DNA from: Bacteroidales bacterium UBA3868
GTDB taxonomy: Bacteria; Bacteroidota; Bacteroidia; Bacteroidales; WCHB1-69
DNA: 29,519 nucleotides
Assembly: GCA_002392325.1 (NCBI GenBank)
Contig: DGGS01000013.1
Location: 1-29,519, forward strand
Direction: 5' to 3'
Each line of letters starts with the position of its first letter. The stretch's first letter is position 1. Of the stretch, positions 8,364 to 16,388 are shown piece after piece. The notes below the pieces were generated by a model that saw nothing but the letters and a program-made list of their open reading frames with translations, ran no database searches and was not told the origin of the DNA. A program made the position numbers and the translations under genes.

Positions 8364-9050
8364 CTACATTCTGAAGGTAACAGGAACCTGATAGAAGCAG
8401 CGTACGGGCTTGCCCATGTTTTTGCCGGGTTTCCATTTCGGCATGGCCATGATACCGCGAACGGCCTCTTTGTCGCAGTCGGGATACAACGGGACTTTCA
8501 CTTTGGCGTTACTCACGCGGCCGTCACGCTCAACCACGAACTCAACCAAAACCGTGCCGGTAATGCCGTTGTTACGGGCAACCTCGGGATATTGGATCTC
8601 CTTGGAAAGGAAAGAGTTCAGAGCTTCCATACCACCAGGGTACTCAGGCATTTCCTCTGTGAAATATACAGGGGGTGCGGTTTCAGACTCGTCCTCCACT
8701 ACTTCCACAACATCGTCGAACTCTTCTACAACATCATCTTCGAACACATCTTGGCCGAAGTCGAAGTCCGTGCTCACCTTGATGTTGTCTTCCACGATGT
8801 TCAGCACCACGGCTTGTTGCTGTTGCTGCGGTTCTGGTGGGGGAGGGGGAGTTTGGTCGGTGGCGATAACGTCCTCATCTTTGACTTCAATGAAATCGTC
8901 ATCTGAAATGGTGAAACCAGGCGCCTTGTCCTCACTTGCGAACAATTCAAAACCTGCGTACACCAAGCCCAATACAACTACGAAACCCAACAGGAGAAAC
9001 AATGTCCTCTTGTTTTCCAAGTTTCCTTTGTCGGTTTTCTTCTCGATCAT
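8364..9050 (-). CDS. tonB: Energy transducer TonB
   Basis: 228 residues. A short cytoplasmic N-terminus and one transmembrane helix (about 15-37, RTLFLLLGFVVVLGLVYAGF) are followed by an acidic, Pro/Gln-rich periplasmic spacer with PPPPPEP and QQQQQ (about 68-80), then a TonB C-terminal domain (about 133-228). The last contains YPGGMEALNSFLSKEIQYP, ITGTVLVEFVVERDGRVSNAKV and PVRCFYQVPVTFRM, all family hallmarks. TonB carries proton-motive energy from ExbBD to outer-membrane receptors. No exbB or exbD is adjacent; Bacteroidota usually have several TonB paralogues. The gene appears to be its own transcription unit, with a TAnnTTTG box upstream and a terminator directly downstream. Confidence 0.93.
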   Translation of the reverse strand: MIEKKTDKGNLENKRTLFLLLGFVVVLGLVYAGFELFASEDKAPGFTISDDDFIEVKDEDVIATDQTPPPPPEPQQQQQAVVLNIVEDNIKVSTDFDFGQDVFEDDVVEEFDDVVEVVEDESETAPPVYFTEEMPEYPGGMEALNSFLSKEIQYPEVARNNGITGTVLVEFVVERDGRVSNAKVKVPLYPDCDKEAVRGIMAMPKWKPGKNMGKPVRCFYQVPVTFRM

Positions 9051-9097
9051 AATTATGATTTTTTATTCGGTTATTATTACTTCTATTTTACGCACGG

Positions 9098-9105
9098 CAA
9101 AAATA
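9098..9105 (-). promoter_or_regulatory. Predicted -7 promoter box for tonB
   Basis: The minus strand reads TATTTTTG (TAnnTTTG), 47 bp before the tonB ATG. It lies in an AT-rich 119-bp gap after anmK, consistent with separate transcription of tonB. No convincing -33 element was seen. Confidence 0.45.
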
Positions 9106-9169
9106 CTATTTTTTCTCTATAATACGCAACGATTTTTCTTAAAAAAATATTGTGCCGTTAGGATTTTTT

Positions 9170-10234
9170 TTAAACAAAATAAACAGCGCCACCGCAGTTG
9201 TCACATTTTGCGCCAGTTACGCTCTTCAGACAGTTGTTTTCACCATCCAACCGAAGCAGTCCCAGAAATGCGAAAACCAGCGCTTCTTTGTAGTTAACGG
9301 TCAAGATGTCGGGTACTGTCAAGTTGCCGCTCCATTGTGCGCTTAGTGTGCGGATGAGGTGTTTGTTCAGAGCTCCGCCGCCAGTTGCCAGTAAGATACA
9401 CGCATCGTTTGGAACGGAAGCGGCAATCTGTCCGGCAATATGTTGCACTAAGGTCTGCAAAAGGTCTTCTGTTGTGTTGTCAGCTACATATTTTTCCAGA
9501 ATGGGCAGAAAATGAGCCTCAAACCACTCTTTTCCAAGTGATTTGGGTGGATTTTTATGGTAGAAGTCGAGAGTGTTCAACTCTTCCAGCAGGTTGGGAA
9601 TAAGTTTCCCCGATGCGGCCAACTTGCCGTCCTCGTCGTATGGCAATCCGATGCGGTTGGCGATATGATTCAACGCCATGTTGCAGGGTGAGATGTCGAA
9701 GGCTATGCGCGTGCCGTTGCGACGGAAGGAGATGTTGGCGAAACCGCCTAAATTGAGGCAGGCGTCATATTGCCCGAACAACAGTTCGTCGCCGATGGGC
9801 ACCAAAGGGGCACCCTGTCCGCCCATCGCCACATCCAAAGTTCGGAAATCGCAAACGGTGGTGACGCCCGTGTGCGCGGCGATGACCGCCCCGCTTCCAA
9901 TCTGGGTGGTCAACCTTTTGCCGGGTTGGTGGAAAACTGTATGCCCGTGCGAGGCAATGAAGTCCGGCTTGCAGTTGTCGCTAATCCAATCGTTAATATG
10001 GCCGGCAATCAAGGCACCTAATTCCACATCCAGTTGGGCGTACTCCAAAGCGGAAAGGTCGGTGGCATGGGCCAATTTCTCTCGCATGGCGGCTTCGTAG
10101 GGCATGGTGCAGGCCTTGTCAATACGGTATGTCCAATGGCTGCCGGTGCGCTCAAAGGTGCACCACGCCAAGTCAATGCCGTCGAGCGAGGTGCCCGACA
10201 TGACCCCAATGCCGCTGCGATACTCTTTGCTCAT
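9170..10234 (-). CDS. anmK: Anhydro-N-acetylmuramic acid kinase AnmK
   Basis: 354 residues. AnmK cleaves the 1,6-anhydro ring of anhydro-MurNAc while phosphorylating it, giving MurNAc-6-P for cell-wall recycling in the cytoplasm. The family start GVMSGTSLDGID (about 10-21) carries the ATP-binding turn. FIASHGHTVFHQP, TVCDFRTLDVAMGGQGAPLVP (catalytic Asp region), LNLGGFANIS and DISPCNMALN follow in the expected order, and LLATGGGALN forms the C-terminal nucleotide site. Length is slightly below the usual 360-380. Its ATG overlaps the murF stop by 4 nt (ATGA), so synthesis (MurF) and recycling (AnmK) of muropeptide sugars are translationally coupled. The extreme C-terminus has the odd Cys pair CDNCGGAV. 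Confidence 0.95.
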   Translation of the reverse strand: MSKEYRSGIGVMSGTSLDGIDLAWCTFERTGSHWTYRIDKACTMPYEAAMREKLAHATDLSALEYAQLDVELGALIAGHINDWISDNCKPDFIASHGHTVFHQPGKRLTTQIGSGAVIAAHTGVTTVCDFRTLDVAMGGQGAPLVPIGDELLFGQYDACLNLGGFANISFRRNGTRIAFDISPCNMALNHIANRIGLPYDEDGKLAASGKLIPNLLEELNTLDFYHKNPPKSLGKEWFEAHFLPILEKYVADNTTEDLLQTLVQHIAGQIAASVPNDACILLATGGGALNKHLIRTLSAQWSGNLTVPDILTVNYKEALVFAFLGLLRLDGENNCLKSVTGAKCDNCGGAVYFV

Positions 10235-11481
10235 CCAAGAAGTTCCGTTAATTTGTTCAGATGCATGTAGTTGGAACCCTTGACCAGGATCATGGAATCG
10301 GTGATGGGTTGCTCTTTCAGAATCTGGTTGAGTTCCTCCACATCATGGTAACAACGCTTCGGATGGTGGAAAGCAAATTCCGAACCTACGAATAGGGCGT
10401 CCAACCCAAGCGATTCGCATAACTGTATGATTTTCAGATGTTCGTCATGACTGACAACCCCCAACTCGCCCATATCGCCCAGAATGGCGAGTTTGTGCGG
10501 ATGGCTCAGTTTGGCAAGGTTGCGCAATGCCGCTTCCATGCTCGTGGGATTGGCGTTGTAGTAGTCGGAGATAATGACATTGCTGCCAATCTTGTTGATT
10601 TGCGAACGGTGGTTGGAGGGTGTATATTCGCTCAGTGCTTCGGCGGTTTGCTTATCCGTCACGCCGAAATAGTGACCCACTGCGGCGGCCGCTAGGAAGT
10701 TGTAAATGTTGTAACTGCCCGTGAGATGCGTGTCCACCTCGCACCCCGCTACGCGTATGCGCAGGTACGGCGACATGTCCACAATGTTGTCCTCGCCGCC
10801 CTCAGCATAATAAACGAGCTTGTCATAATCCAACCCGTCGCGCAACTTGCTGTCGTTCACATTGACGAACAGAGTGCCGTGGTCGCGGATGACCGAACGG
10901 TACAGTGCCTTTTTGGTGTGGACAATCTCCGCTTCGGAGCCGAATCCTTCAATATGGGCTTTGCCAATATTGGTGATGAGTCCGAATCCCGGACGGGCGA
11001 TGTTGCACAAGAACTCGATTTCACCCGGATGGTTGGCGCCCATCTCCACAATGGCGATTCCGTCATCAGGTCGAATGGAAAGCAAAGTCAGCGGCACACC
11101 GATGTGGTTGTTGAGGTTGCCTTTTGTATAGGCGGTGCGGAATTTCTTAGACAAAACGCTGGAAACCAGTTCTTTGGTGGTGGTTTTGCCGTTGGTGCCC
11201 GTGATGCCGATAACAGGAATGGTCAATTGCTGCCGATGATAGGCGGCCAATTCCTGCAGTGTTTTCAAGCTGTCAGCCACAACTACACATCGGGGATTAT
11301 CGCTCAGATCGGTGTTTTCCGTGATAACATAGGCGGCACCTTGCTCCAATGCGCTCAAGGCAAAGGTGTTGCCATCGAAACGCTCGCCCTTGAGACACAC
11401 AAATAGGCAATCGGGAATAATGTTCCGCGTGTCGGTGCAAATCTGCGGATGCTTTAAATAGAGTTCGTATAGTTTTTCCAT
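10231..11481 (-). CDS. murF: UDP-N-acetylmuramoyl-tripeptide--D-alanyl-D-alanine ligase MurF
   Basis: 416 residues from the ATG at 11479-11481. MurF adds D-Ala-D-Ala to UDP-MurNAc-tripeptide using ATP, the last cytoplasmic step of peptidoglycan precursor synthesis. The Mur ligase P-loop GTNGKTTTK is at 95-103, followed by GNLNNHIGVPLTLL, VEMGANHPGEI and TNIGKAHIEGFGS, and in the C-terminal domain YNANPTSMEAAL and LGDMGELG. These MurF-type sequences separate it from MurC, D and E. An upstream in-frame ATG at 11535 would add 18 residues and read through a perfect palindrome, so the internal MEKLYELY start is preferred. It is coupled to anmK by a 4-nt overlap. Confidence 0.95.
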   Translation of the reverse strand: MEKLYELYLKHPQICTDTRNIIPDCLFVCLKGERFDGNTFALSALEQGAAYVITENTDLSDNPRCVVVADSLKTLQELAAYHRQQLTIPVIGITGTNGKTTTKELVSSVLSKKFRTAYTKGNLNNHIGVPLTLLSIRPDDGIAIVEMGANHPGEIEFLCNIARPGFGLITNIGKAHIEGFGSEAEIVHTKKALYRSVIRDHGTLFVNVNDSKLRDGLDYDKLVYYAEGGEDNIVDMSPYLRIRVAGCEVDTHLTGSYNIYNFLAAAAVGHYFGVTDKQTAEALSEYTPSNHRSQINKIGSNVIISDYYNANPTSMEAALRNLAKLSHPHKLAILGDMGELGVVSHDEHLKIIQLCESLGLDALFVGSEFAFHHPKRCYHDVEELNQILKEQPITDSMILVKGSNYMHLNKLTELLG

Positions 11482-11493
11482 ATTTGAAAAGGG

Positions 11494-11519
11494 TAGGGAC
11501 GGACAATTGTCCGTCCCTA
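11494..11519. repeat. Perfect 26-bp palindrome between the 5-alpha-reductase-like gene and murF
   Basis: The sequence is its own reverse complement over 26 bp with no loop; one half reads TAGGGACGGACAA. It lies 21 bp after the stop of the upstream gene and 12 bp before the murF ATG. It could be a REP-type element, a protein-binding site, or a hairpin that limits read-through. A short T-run (CCCTTTTC) follows it on the minus strand, so partial terminator activity is possible. Confidence 0.8.
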
Positions 11520-11540
11520 ATATCATGAAATTCAATTAGA

Positions 11541-12350
11541 TTAATAAATAAACGGGAACACTCGTTTCAATTTCTTGGCTTCCATTTCAGGTCCGAACTC
11601 GGTTTTGTACCGTTTGTAGATGGCATGGGCGCGGGGCACCAGATTGGCGAATGTCCAGATGAAGAACACCAAACCCGACAACGACCAGGTCAGTATGGCG
11701 AAACCGAGCCATTCGGTAAGTTCGCCCAAGTAGTTGGCGCTGGTCACATAGTTGAACATGAATCCCTTCGGCAGGTAGTGATTGTTGTCATCGTCCGACT
11801 TGCGCAAGTGGCGAATGATGTAGTCGGAGCGGAGGTTGACGAAGAACCCGAAGAAGAATATGATCGTGCCGATTATAAATTGAGGCGATTTTAACCAAGC
11901 AAGGTCAGAGTAGGAGAGTCCGAGCACATGATAGTTGCATTTGAAGGACTCGAAGAAAATCCAATAACCCTGCATCATGGCGTTAAGGATGTTGAATGCA
12001 ATGCCCATAAACATCACAGATAGAGACATTTGACTTTTTTTCCCTTTCATAAGCCATGGGAAAATGAGCGATCGCTGGAAATAATGGATTTCAAAAATCA
12101 ATAAGAACACCATGGGCACAATCTCAAAGCGGTGCGGAGAACAGAGCCAGATAATGAGCATGGCCAGAAAGATGGGGAACTCCATGAGGAACCAAGCCAA
12201 CTTGTTGTTGATGGTTTTGCCCCAAGTCTTCTTGGTAAACGCCCCGTAACTTGCATCAACAAAATATAGGGCAACGAACACGATGGCAGCAATGCCGATC
12301 ATTACATACAAATATATGTAAAATGCTGAGGATAAAATTTCTGCATTCAT
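11541..12350 (-). CDS. Steroid 5-alpha-reductase (SRD5A)-like integral membrane protein
   Basis: 269 residues with about six or seven hydrophobic helices. The C-terminal half matches the 3-oxo-5-alpha-steroid 4-dehydrogenase domain (PF02544 type): LRSDYIIRHLRK near 180, then LPKGFMFNYVTSANYLGE and LTEWLGFAILTWSL, and an end of the form PRAHAIYKRYK ... FPFIY, as in eukaryotic SRD5A1/2 and the ICMT-like fold. Those enzymes reduce a C4-C5 double bond with NADPH. Bacteroidales relatives have been linked to steroid and bile-acid reduction, but the natural substrate here is unknown. It lies 11 bp after sppA and probably shares its transcript. Confidence 0.82.
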   Translation of the reverse strand: MNAEILSSAFYIYLYVMIGIAAIVFVALYFVDASYGAFTKKTWGKTINNKLAWFLMEFPIFLAMLIIWLCSPHRFEIVPMVFLLIFEIHYFQRSLIFPWLMKGKKSQMSLSVMFMGIAFNILNAMMQGYWIFFESFKCNYHVLGLSYSDLAWLKSPQFIIGTIIFFFGFFVNLRSDYIIRHLRKSDDDNNHYLPKGFMFNYVTSANYLGELTEWLGFAILTWSLSGLVFFIWTFANLVPRAHAIYKRYKTEFGPEMEAKKLKRVFPFIY

Positions 12351-12361
12351 AATAGTATATT

Positions 12362-14173
12362 TTAGTAAATGGTGATTTCCATTGGGATACGCGCTTGAAT
12401 GCCTTCGCAGTTCAAAATATGGTCAATGCCTTCGTAAGTGAAATAGAGCCTACCCAGTTTGGCTTTCAGTGCGGACTCAATCTCGTCGTCATTGCTGAAA
12501 AGCAGGGTGAACCAGTCTTTTTGCTTGGGATAATAGACGATGGAGTAGTTGGAGATTTTGGCTAATTCGGCTGCTTTGGCGATGGCGTCGTCAATATTGC
12601 CGAGTTTGTCCACCAGTCCTAAGTTGAGTGCGTCCACGCCAGCCCACACACGGCCTTGCCCGATGCTATCCACTTGCGCCACGGTCATCTTGCGCCCGTC
12701 GGCTACACGCTTAGTGAAAGTGCTGTAAATCTGCTCTATAGAGTTTTGAATGGTGGCCATCTCGGTTCCGTCCAACGGGCGCAATCCTGTGCCGTAGTCA
12801 GCGTGTTGGTTTGTCTTCACCACATCAACGGTGATGCCTAGTTTGTTTTTGAGGAGGTTCTGGAAAGAGGGTATCATGCCGAACACGCCGATAGAACCGG
12901 TCAGTGTGTTGGGCTGCGCGATGATATAGTTGGAGTTGCAGGCGATGTAATAACCGCCGGAGGCCGCATAGTCGCCCATGGAGGTGACTACAATCTTGCC
13001 TGCCTTCTTGGCATTTTCAATCTCACGCCAGATGTTCTCTGATGCCAACGCGCTACCACCAGGTGAGTTGATTCTCAACACAATGGCTTTCACATCGTTG
13101 TCTTTATACGCTTTTTTGAACTCTTTGATGAAACTCTCGGAGTAGATGCCGCGAGAGTTGTCGCCTTTACCATCGCTGATCTCACCCACCGCATACACCA
13201 CGGCAATCTTGGCGGCGGCTTTGGTGTTTTCAATGATGGATTTCTTGTATTTGCTGATGGAAACGAAGTTGATGTCATCGTCTTCACCCACATTGAGTTT
13301 CGATTTCAGCAGTTTTTCCATGTCGCCCGGATAACCCAATTGGTCAACCATTTTCAGTCTCAAAGCATCTTCTGGAGTGGCACAGAGCAGGTTGTCGGCG
13401 ATGGCGTTCAAACTGTCAGACGGAATTTTGCGTGCGGCGGAGATGTCATCCACAAAAACTTTCCACAAGGAGTTGGAGAGCACGGTCAGCTGCTCGCGGT
13501 TGGCTTCGCTCATCTTGTCGAGCATGTACGGTTCCACCGCGCTTTTGAATTGTCCGTGACGGAGTATTTGCACATCTACATCCAATTTGTCGATGAGTCC
13601 CTTGTAGAACATGACTTGGAAGGCATAGCCTTTGAAATCCAAAGAACCTGCCGGGTTGAGGATGATTTTGTCGGCCACCGATGCCAAATAATAGCCGTTT
13701 TGGGCCAGCACATCGCTGTAAGCGTAGATGAATTTGCCGTATTTCTTGAATTCCACCAGCGCGTCGTGAATCTCCTTCACCGATGCGGGCGAAGCGCCTA
13801 CAGTCGCGCTGTTCAGATAAATGCCTTTGATTTTCGGGTCTGTGGCGGCGTTTTTGATGCAGGCCAAAATGTCGTTTAACCCGATTTGCGCATTGTAGGT
13901 GTTGAACTTGTCAAAAGGTGTTTCGATAACCCGTTCCGCAACGCTTTGATTCAGGTTGAGTTGCAAAACGCTGTTGTTTTTGATGGTTGTCGTTTCCTTC
14001 GAAGCTGAAGCCAGGGTCCCTATCATACTGATTAACATCACCATATACAGTATGGAAACGAGTATCATGGAGAAGAAGAAGCCCAGCATGGATCCAAACA
14101 CAACGCGCCAGAATTTGCGCGAGCGGGTCTCCGGTTTGCCGTAGGATGAGTTGTTTTGTTCGAATTCGTTCAT
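12362..14173 (-). CDS. sppA: Signal peptide peptidase SppA, 67K type
   Basis: 603 residues. SppA is an inner-membrane Ser/Lys protease that degrades cleaved signal peptides. After a polar N-terminus comes one transmembrane segment (about 24-56), then two tandem S49 domains, as in the long SppA form. The N-terminal domain carries the general-base Lys, K210 in GQFKSAVEPY; the C-terminal domain carries the nucleophile S405 in MGDYAASGGYYIA, after RINSPGGSALASE. Both catalytic residues are therefore present and correctly split between domains. It starts 38 bp after the FdhA-like gene and is followed after 11 bp by the 5-alpha-reductase-like gene. Confidence 0.96.
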   Translation of the reverse strand: MNEFEQNNSSYGKPETRSRKFWRVVFGSMLGFFFSMILVSILYMVMLISMIGTLASASKETTTIKNNSVLQLNLNQSVAERVIETPFDKFNTYNAQIGLNDILACIKNAATDPKIKGIYLNSATVGASPASVKEIHDALVEFKKYGKFIYAYSDVLAQNGYYLASVADKIILNPAGSLDFKGYAFQVMFYKGLIDKLDVDVQILRHGQFKSAVEPYMLDKMSEANREQLTVLSNSLWKVFVDDISAARKIPSDSLNAIADNLLCATPEDALRLKMVDQLGYPGDMEKLLKSKLNVGEDDDINFVSISKYKKSIIENTKAAAKIAVVYAVGEISDGKGDNSRGIYSESFIKEFKKAYKDNDVKAIVLRINSPGGSALASENIWREIENAKKAGKIVVTSMGDYAASGGYYIACNSNYIIAQPNTLTGSIGVFGMIPSFQNLLKNKLGITVDVVKTNQHADYGTGLRPLDGTEMATIQNSIEQIYSTFTKRVADGRKMTVAQVDSIGQGRVWAGVDALNLGLVDKLGNIDDAIAKAAELAKISNYSIVYYPKQKDWFTLLFSNDDEIESALKAKLGRLYFTYEGIDHILNCEGIQARIPMEITIY

Positions 14174-14211
14174 TGTATTTGTTTTAATAATTATCGTGAT
14201 TTGAAATGGGA

Positions 14212-15489
14212 TTATCTGAAGAAATGTCTTAATTGGCTACGGCAACCGCCGTGGAAGAAGGAAATGTATTCCATGAACACATCGGTGGCGTTGTCCAACT
14301 TGGGAAGTCCGAATGCTTTGCTGATTTTGGAGAACAGTTGCAGGCTGTTGCAGGTCAGCGGGCATTCCGAGTCGGCCTTGCTGTTGTGCGCGGCGCGCGC
14401 GGAATCGGTGAAGGTTCCGTCGCACTCTTGAGGCAGGGAGGCGGGGAGCAGCAGGTCGAAGCTGGCATTGCTCTCTTCCCAGAAGGCGGTTTGCAGCACG
14501 CGCCAGGAGCATTGCTGTGCAATCTCCATAATTTCGGCCGGCATCTCCGCCCCTGTCGCGTTGAACAGGTAGCATTGGTCAAAGTCGCGGGCGGCGATGC
14601 GCGCGGGGAGGTCAACGCTGTCGGTATGCGCCGGTTGGCCGTACAATTCGCACATCAATTTGCGACTTCCCTCATCAAAAGGCTCTCCGCCAACGCATAT
14701 CTCAGGGAAAAAGCCCATGTCGAACAACCCCTGCGAGTTCAATTCGGCTTTCAGACTCAAAAAACCAGACGATGGTTTGGCCTGAATGTCCAGCAACATG
14801 CACATGTTCTCCAACTCAATAATGCCTCGCTCGTCCAAGAATGGTTCCCAGATCACAAAAACTGGGGCTTCTGTATGCAGCAGTTCCTCGGCAAAAGTTT
14901 TGATGTCGTTCTCTGTCAGATTGTTGGCGGCCAATACTTCCGAAAGGTCTTCGGAGAGAATCTGCTCCTTGTACTGATCGTATTGCTTGCCCAATCCTTG
15001 TACATAGATGCCTTTGGCAAGGTTGTTTCGGATGAGGTAATGGTTAATGCTTCTGAAAAAAGATCCAAAATCACGGATTTGAAGCGTGTCCTGCGTGTTG
15101 AACTCGTAACGGGGCGTGTTTGGGCACGCATCCATAATCTCCAATGCCGTTTTTTGTGAGAGTGCATTGGCTTTCGGGTCTAGAAGGGTATAGTATTTCC
15201 CGGCGCCGAAGAGTTCAGCGAAGGGTACAATATCGTTTTTGTCTATAAAAAAAGATGTTCCTCTTTTGTAGTAGTCGAAAGACCCTAACGCATTGGTGTG
15301 CAGTCCTGTACGTGCCAGGCGTTGGATTAAGTACAACTCTTCGTTGGAGTAGTCGCCAGAGGCCATGACCAAAGTTTTATGCTCACCAGCGTTTTGGCTG
15401 TGCTTGGCGATATGCTGGCATGCCTCATCCCATGTAATGGGCTGGTACTGCTGTCCGGTTTTCAGAAGAGGTTGTAAAAGTCTGCCCAT
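14212..15489 (-). CDS. Truncated molybdopterin oxidoreductase (FdhA/NuoG-like) domain protein
   Basis: 425 residues that align by eye to the middle of formate dehydrogenase alpha subunits. RLLQPLL ... PITWDEACQHIA matches the start of the Mo domain, EELYLIQRLARTGLHTNAL the helix before the active-site loop, LNSQGLFDMGFFPE the NNxQGxxDMG region, and DLLLPASLPQECDGTFTDSAR the LPAxxxxExDGTFTNxER motif. The N-terminal 4Fe-4S domain and the C-terminal dinucleotide-binding domain are absent. Where FdhF has the Sec/Cys (ARVxHGPS), this protein reads YYKRGTSF, with no Cys. It is therefore probably not a functional formate dehydrogenase. It starts 3 bp after the gldA-like gene stop, so no upstream N-terminal part is missing in this DNA. 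It could be a scaffold or an adapted structural protein; function unknown. Confidence 0.75.
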   Translation of the reverse strand: MGRLLQPLLKTGQQYQPITWDEACQHIAKHSQNAGEHKTLVMASGDYSNEELYLIQRLARTGLHTNALGSFDYYKRGTSFFIDKNDIVPFAELFGAGKYYTLLDPKANALSQKTALEIMDACPNTPRYEFNTQDTLQIRDFGSFFRSINHYLIRNNLAKGIYVQGLGKQYDQYKEQILSEDLSEVLAANNLTENDIKTFAEELLHTEAPVFVIWEPFLDERGIIELENMCMLLDIQAKPSSGFLSLKAELNSQGLFDMGFFPEICVGGEPFDEGSRKLMCELYGQPAHTDSVDLPARIAARDFDQCYLFNATGAEMPAEIMEIAQQCSWRVLQTAFWEESNASFDLLLPASLPQECDGTFTDSARAAHNSKADSECPLTCNSLQLFSKISKAFGLPKLDNATDVFMEYISFFHGGCRSQLRHFFR

Positions 15490-15492
15490 GCG

Positions 15493-16239
15493 CTATTGTT
15501 TTTGAGTTAGGGCCTGGAAGAGTTCCTCCATGTCTAACGCATTGAGTTCGCTGGAGTGTTTGAGTCCCATTTTCTCAGCCATAGAAGGCAGTTCGCTCAC
15601 TTGCGCGTCGGCCACCAATTTGCCTTTGTTGATGATAATGACATGGTCGCACATGGCCTGTACCTCCTGCATGATGTGGGTGGAAAGCAGCACGGTGCGG
15701 TTCTTGCCGTATGAGCGGATGAGTTCGCGAATCTCAATCAGTTGGTTGGGGTCAAGTCCGGTGGTGGGTTCGTCTAAAATGAGCACCTCAGGGTCGTGGA
15801 TGAGCGCCTGTGCGATGCCCACACGCTGTTTGTAGCCGCGCGACAGGGCGCCGATTTTCTTATGCTGCTCAGGCGTGAGCCCCGTTTTCTCAATAATGGC
15901 GGCAACCTTTTGCTTTATGTCTTTAAGATGGTGAATGCCTGCAATAAATTCCAGAAATTCACGCACATACATGTCGTAATATAAGGGATTGGCCTCAGAA
16001 AGATAACCGATTTTCTTTCTCAACTCCAGTGAATCCTTCCAGATGTCAAGACCGCATACGGTCACATTGCCTTCCGTGGGCGGAATCAGGCAGGTGATGA
16101 TTTTCATCATGGTCGTTTTCCCGGCGCCATTCGGACCCAAAAAACCGACAATCTCGCCTTGCTTTGCCTCAAAACACACATGGTCCAGTGCGCGCTGCTC
16201 GCCGAAAACCTTGGTGACATTGGTAACTTTTATAGACAT
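15493..16239 (-). CDS. gldA: ABC transporter ATP-binding protein, GldA-like
   Basis: 248 residues from the ATG at 16237-16239. It is a single ABC ATPase domain with Walker A GPNGAGKT (35-42), signature LSRGYKQR (132-139), Walker B VLILDEP (152-158) and a STHIMQEV H-loop. It is close to the Bacteroidota family named GldA, the ATPase of the GldAFG transporter first tied to gliding; IGYLSEANPLYYDMYVREFL fits that family. No gldF or gldG membrane gene lies beside it. GldA-type ATPases occur in many non-gliding Bacteroidales, so the name marks family, not motility. An open extension of 9 codons upstream runs through the promoter box and is rejected. It is the first gene of the cluster that runs to anmK. 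The symbol is given by family resemblance. Confidence 0.85.
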   Translation of the reverse strand: MSIKVTNVTKVFGEQRALDHVCFEAKQGEIVGFLGPNGAGKTTMMKIITCLIPPTEGNVTVCGLDIWKDSLELRKKIGYLSEANPLYYDMYVREFLEFIAGIHHLKDIKQKVAAIIEKTGLTPEQHKKIGALSRGYKQRVGIAQALIHDPEVLILDEPTTGLDPNQLIEIRELIRSYGKNRTVLLSTHIMQEVQAMCDHVIIINKGKLVADAQVSELPSMAEKMGLKHSSELNALDMEELFQALTQKQ

Positions 16240-16263
16240 TTTAATCCAAATTATATAGGGCTG

Positions 16264-16271
16264 CAAAGATA
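16264..16271 (-). promoter_or_regulatory. Predicted -7 promoter box for the gldA-like operon
   Basis: The minus strand reads TATCTTTG (TAnnTTTG), 24 bp before the gldA-like ATG, in an AT-rich 149-bp divergent gap. Confidence 0.55.
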
Positions 16272-16350
16272 AATATTTTCCAACAATCCTTTGTTTTTAA
16301 CAAACAATTCTTAATAAAACACTGATAATCAATATATTAAAAATAATTTA

Positions 16351-16358
16351 TATCTTTG
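16351..16358 (+). promoter_or_regulatory. Predicted -7 promoter box for the RhuM-family gene
   Basis: The plus strand reads TATCTTTG (TAnnTTTG), followed by GCAG, 30 bp before the ATG at 16389. Upstream is very AT-rich with no clear -33 TTTG. Confidence 0.5.
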
Positions 16359-16388
16359 CAGCGACTTTTAAACAAACATAATTTTATA

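Noticed and set aside
8410..9297. Plus-strand open frame of 295 codons, very Ser/Thr-rich
   Set aside because: It is the complement of the acidic and Pro/Gln-rich tonB spacer; low complexity is inherited from the opposite strand.
10726..11406. Plus-strand open frame of 226 codons
   Set aside because: Antisense shadow of murF; murF motifs are complete on the other strand.
14233..15159. Plus-strand open frame of 308 codons
   Set aside because: Antisense to the FdhA-like gene, which has clear family motifs; the antisense product has no recognisable domain.
16264..16358. AT-rich divergent gap considered as a phage or island attachment site beside the RhuM gene
   Set aside because: No direct-repeat pair, tRNA or integrase was found at either side of the RhuM gene.
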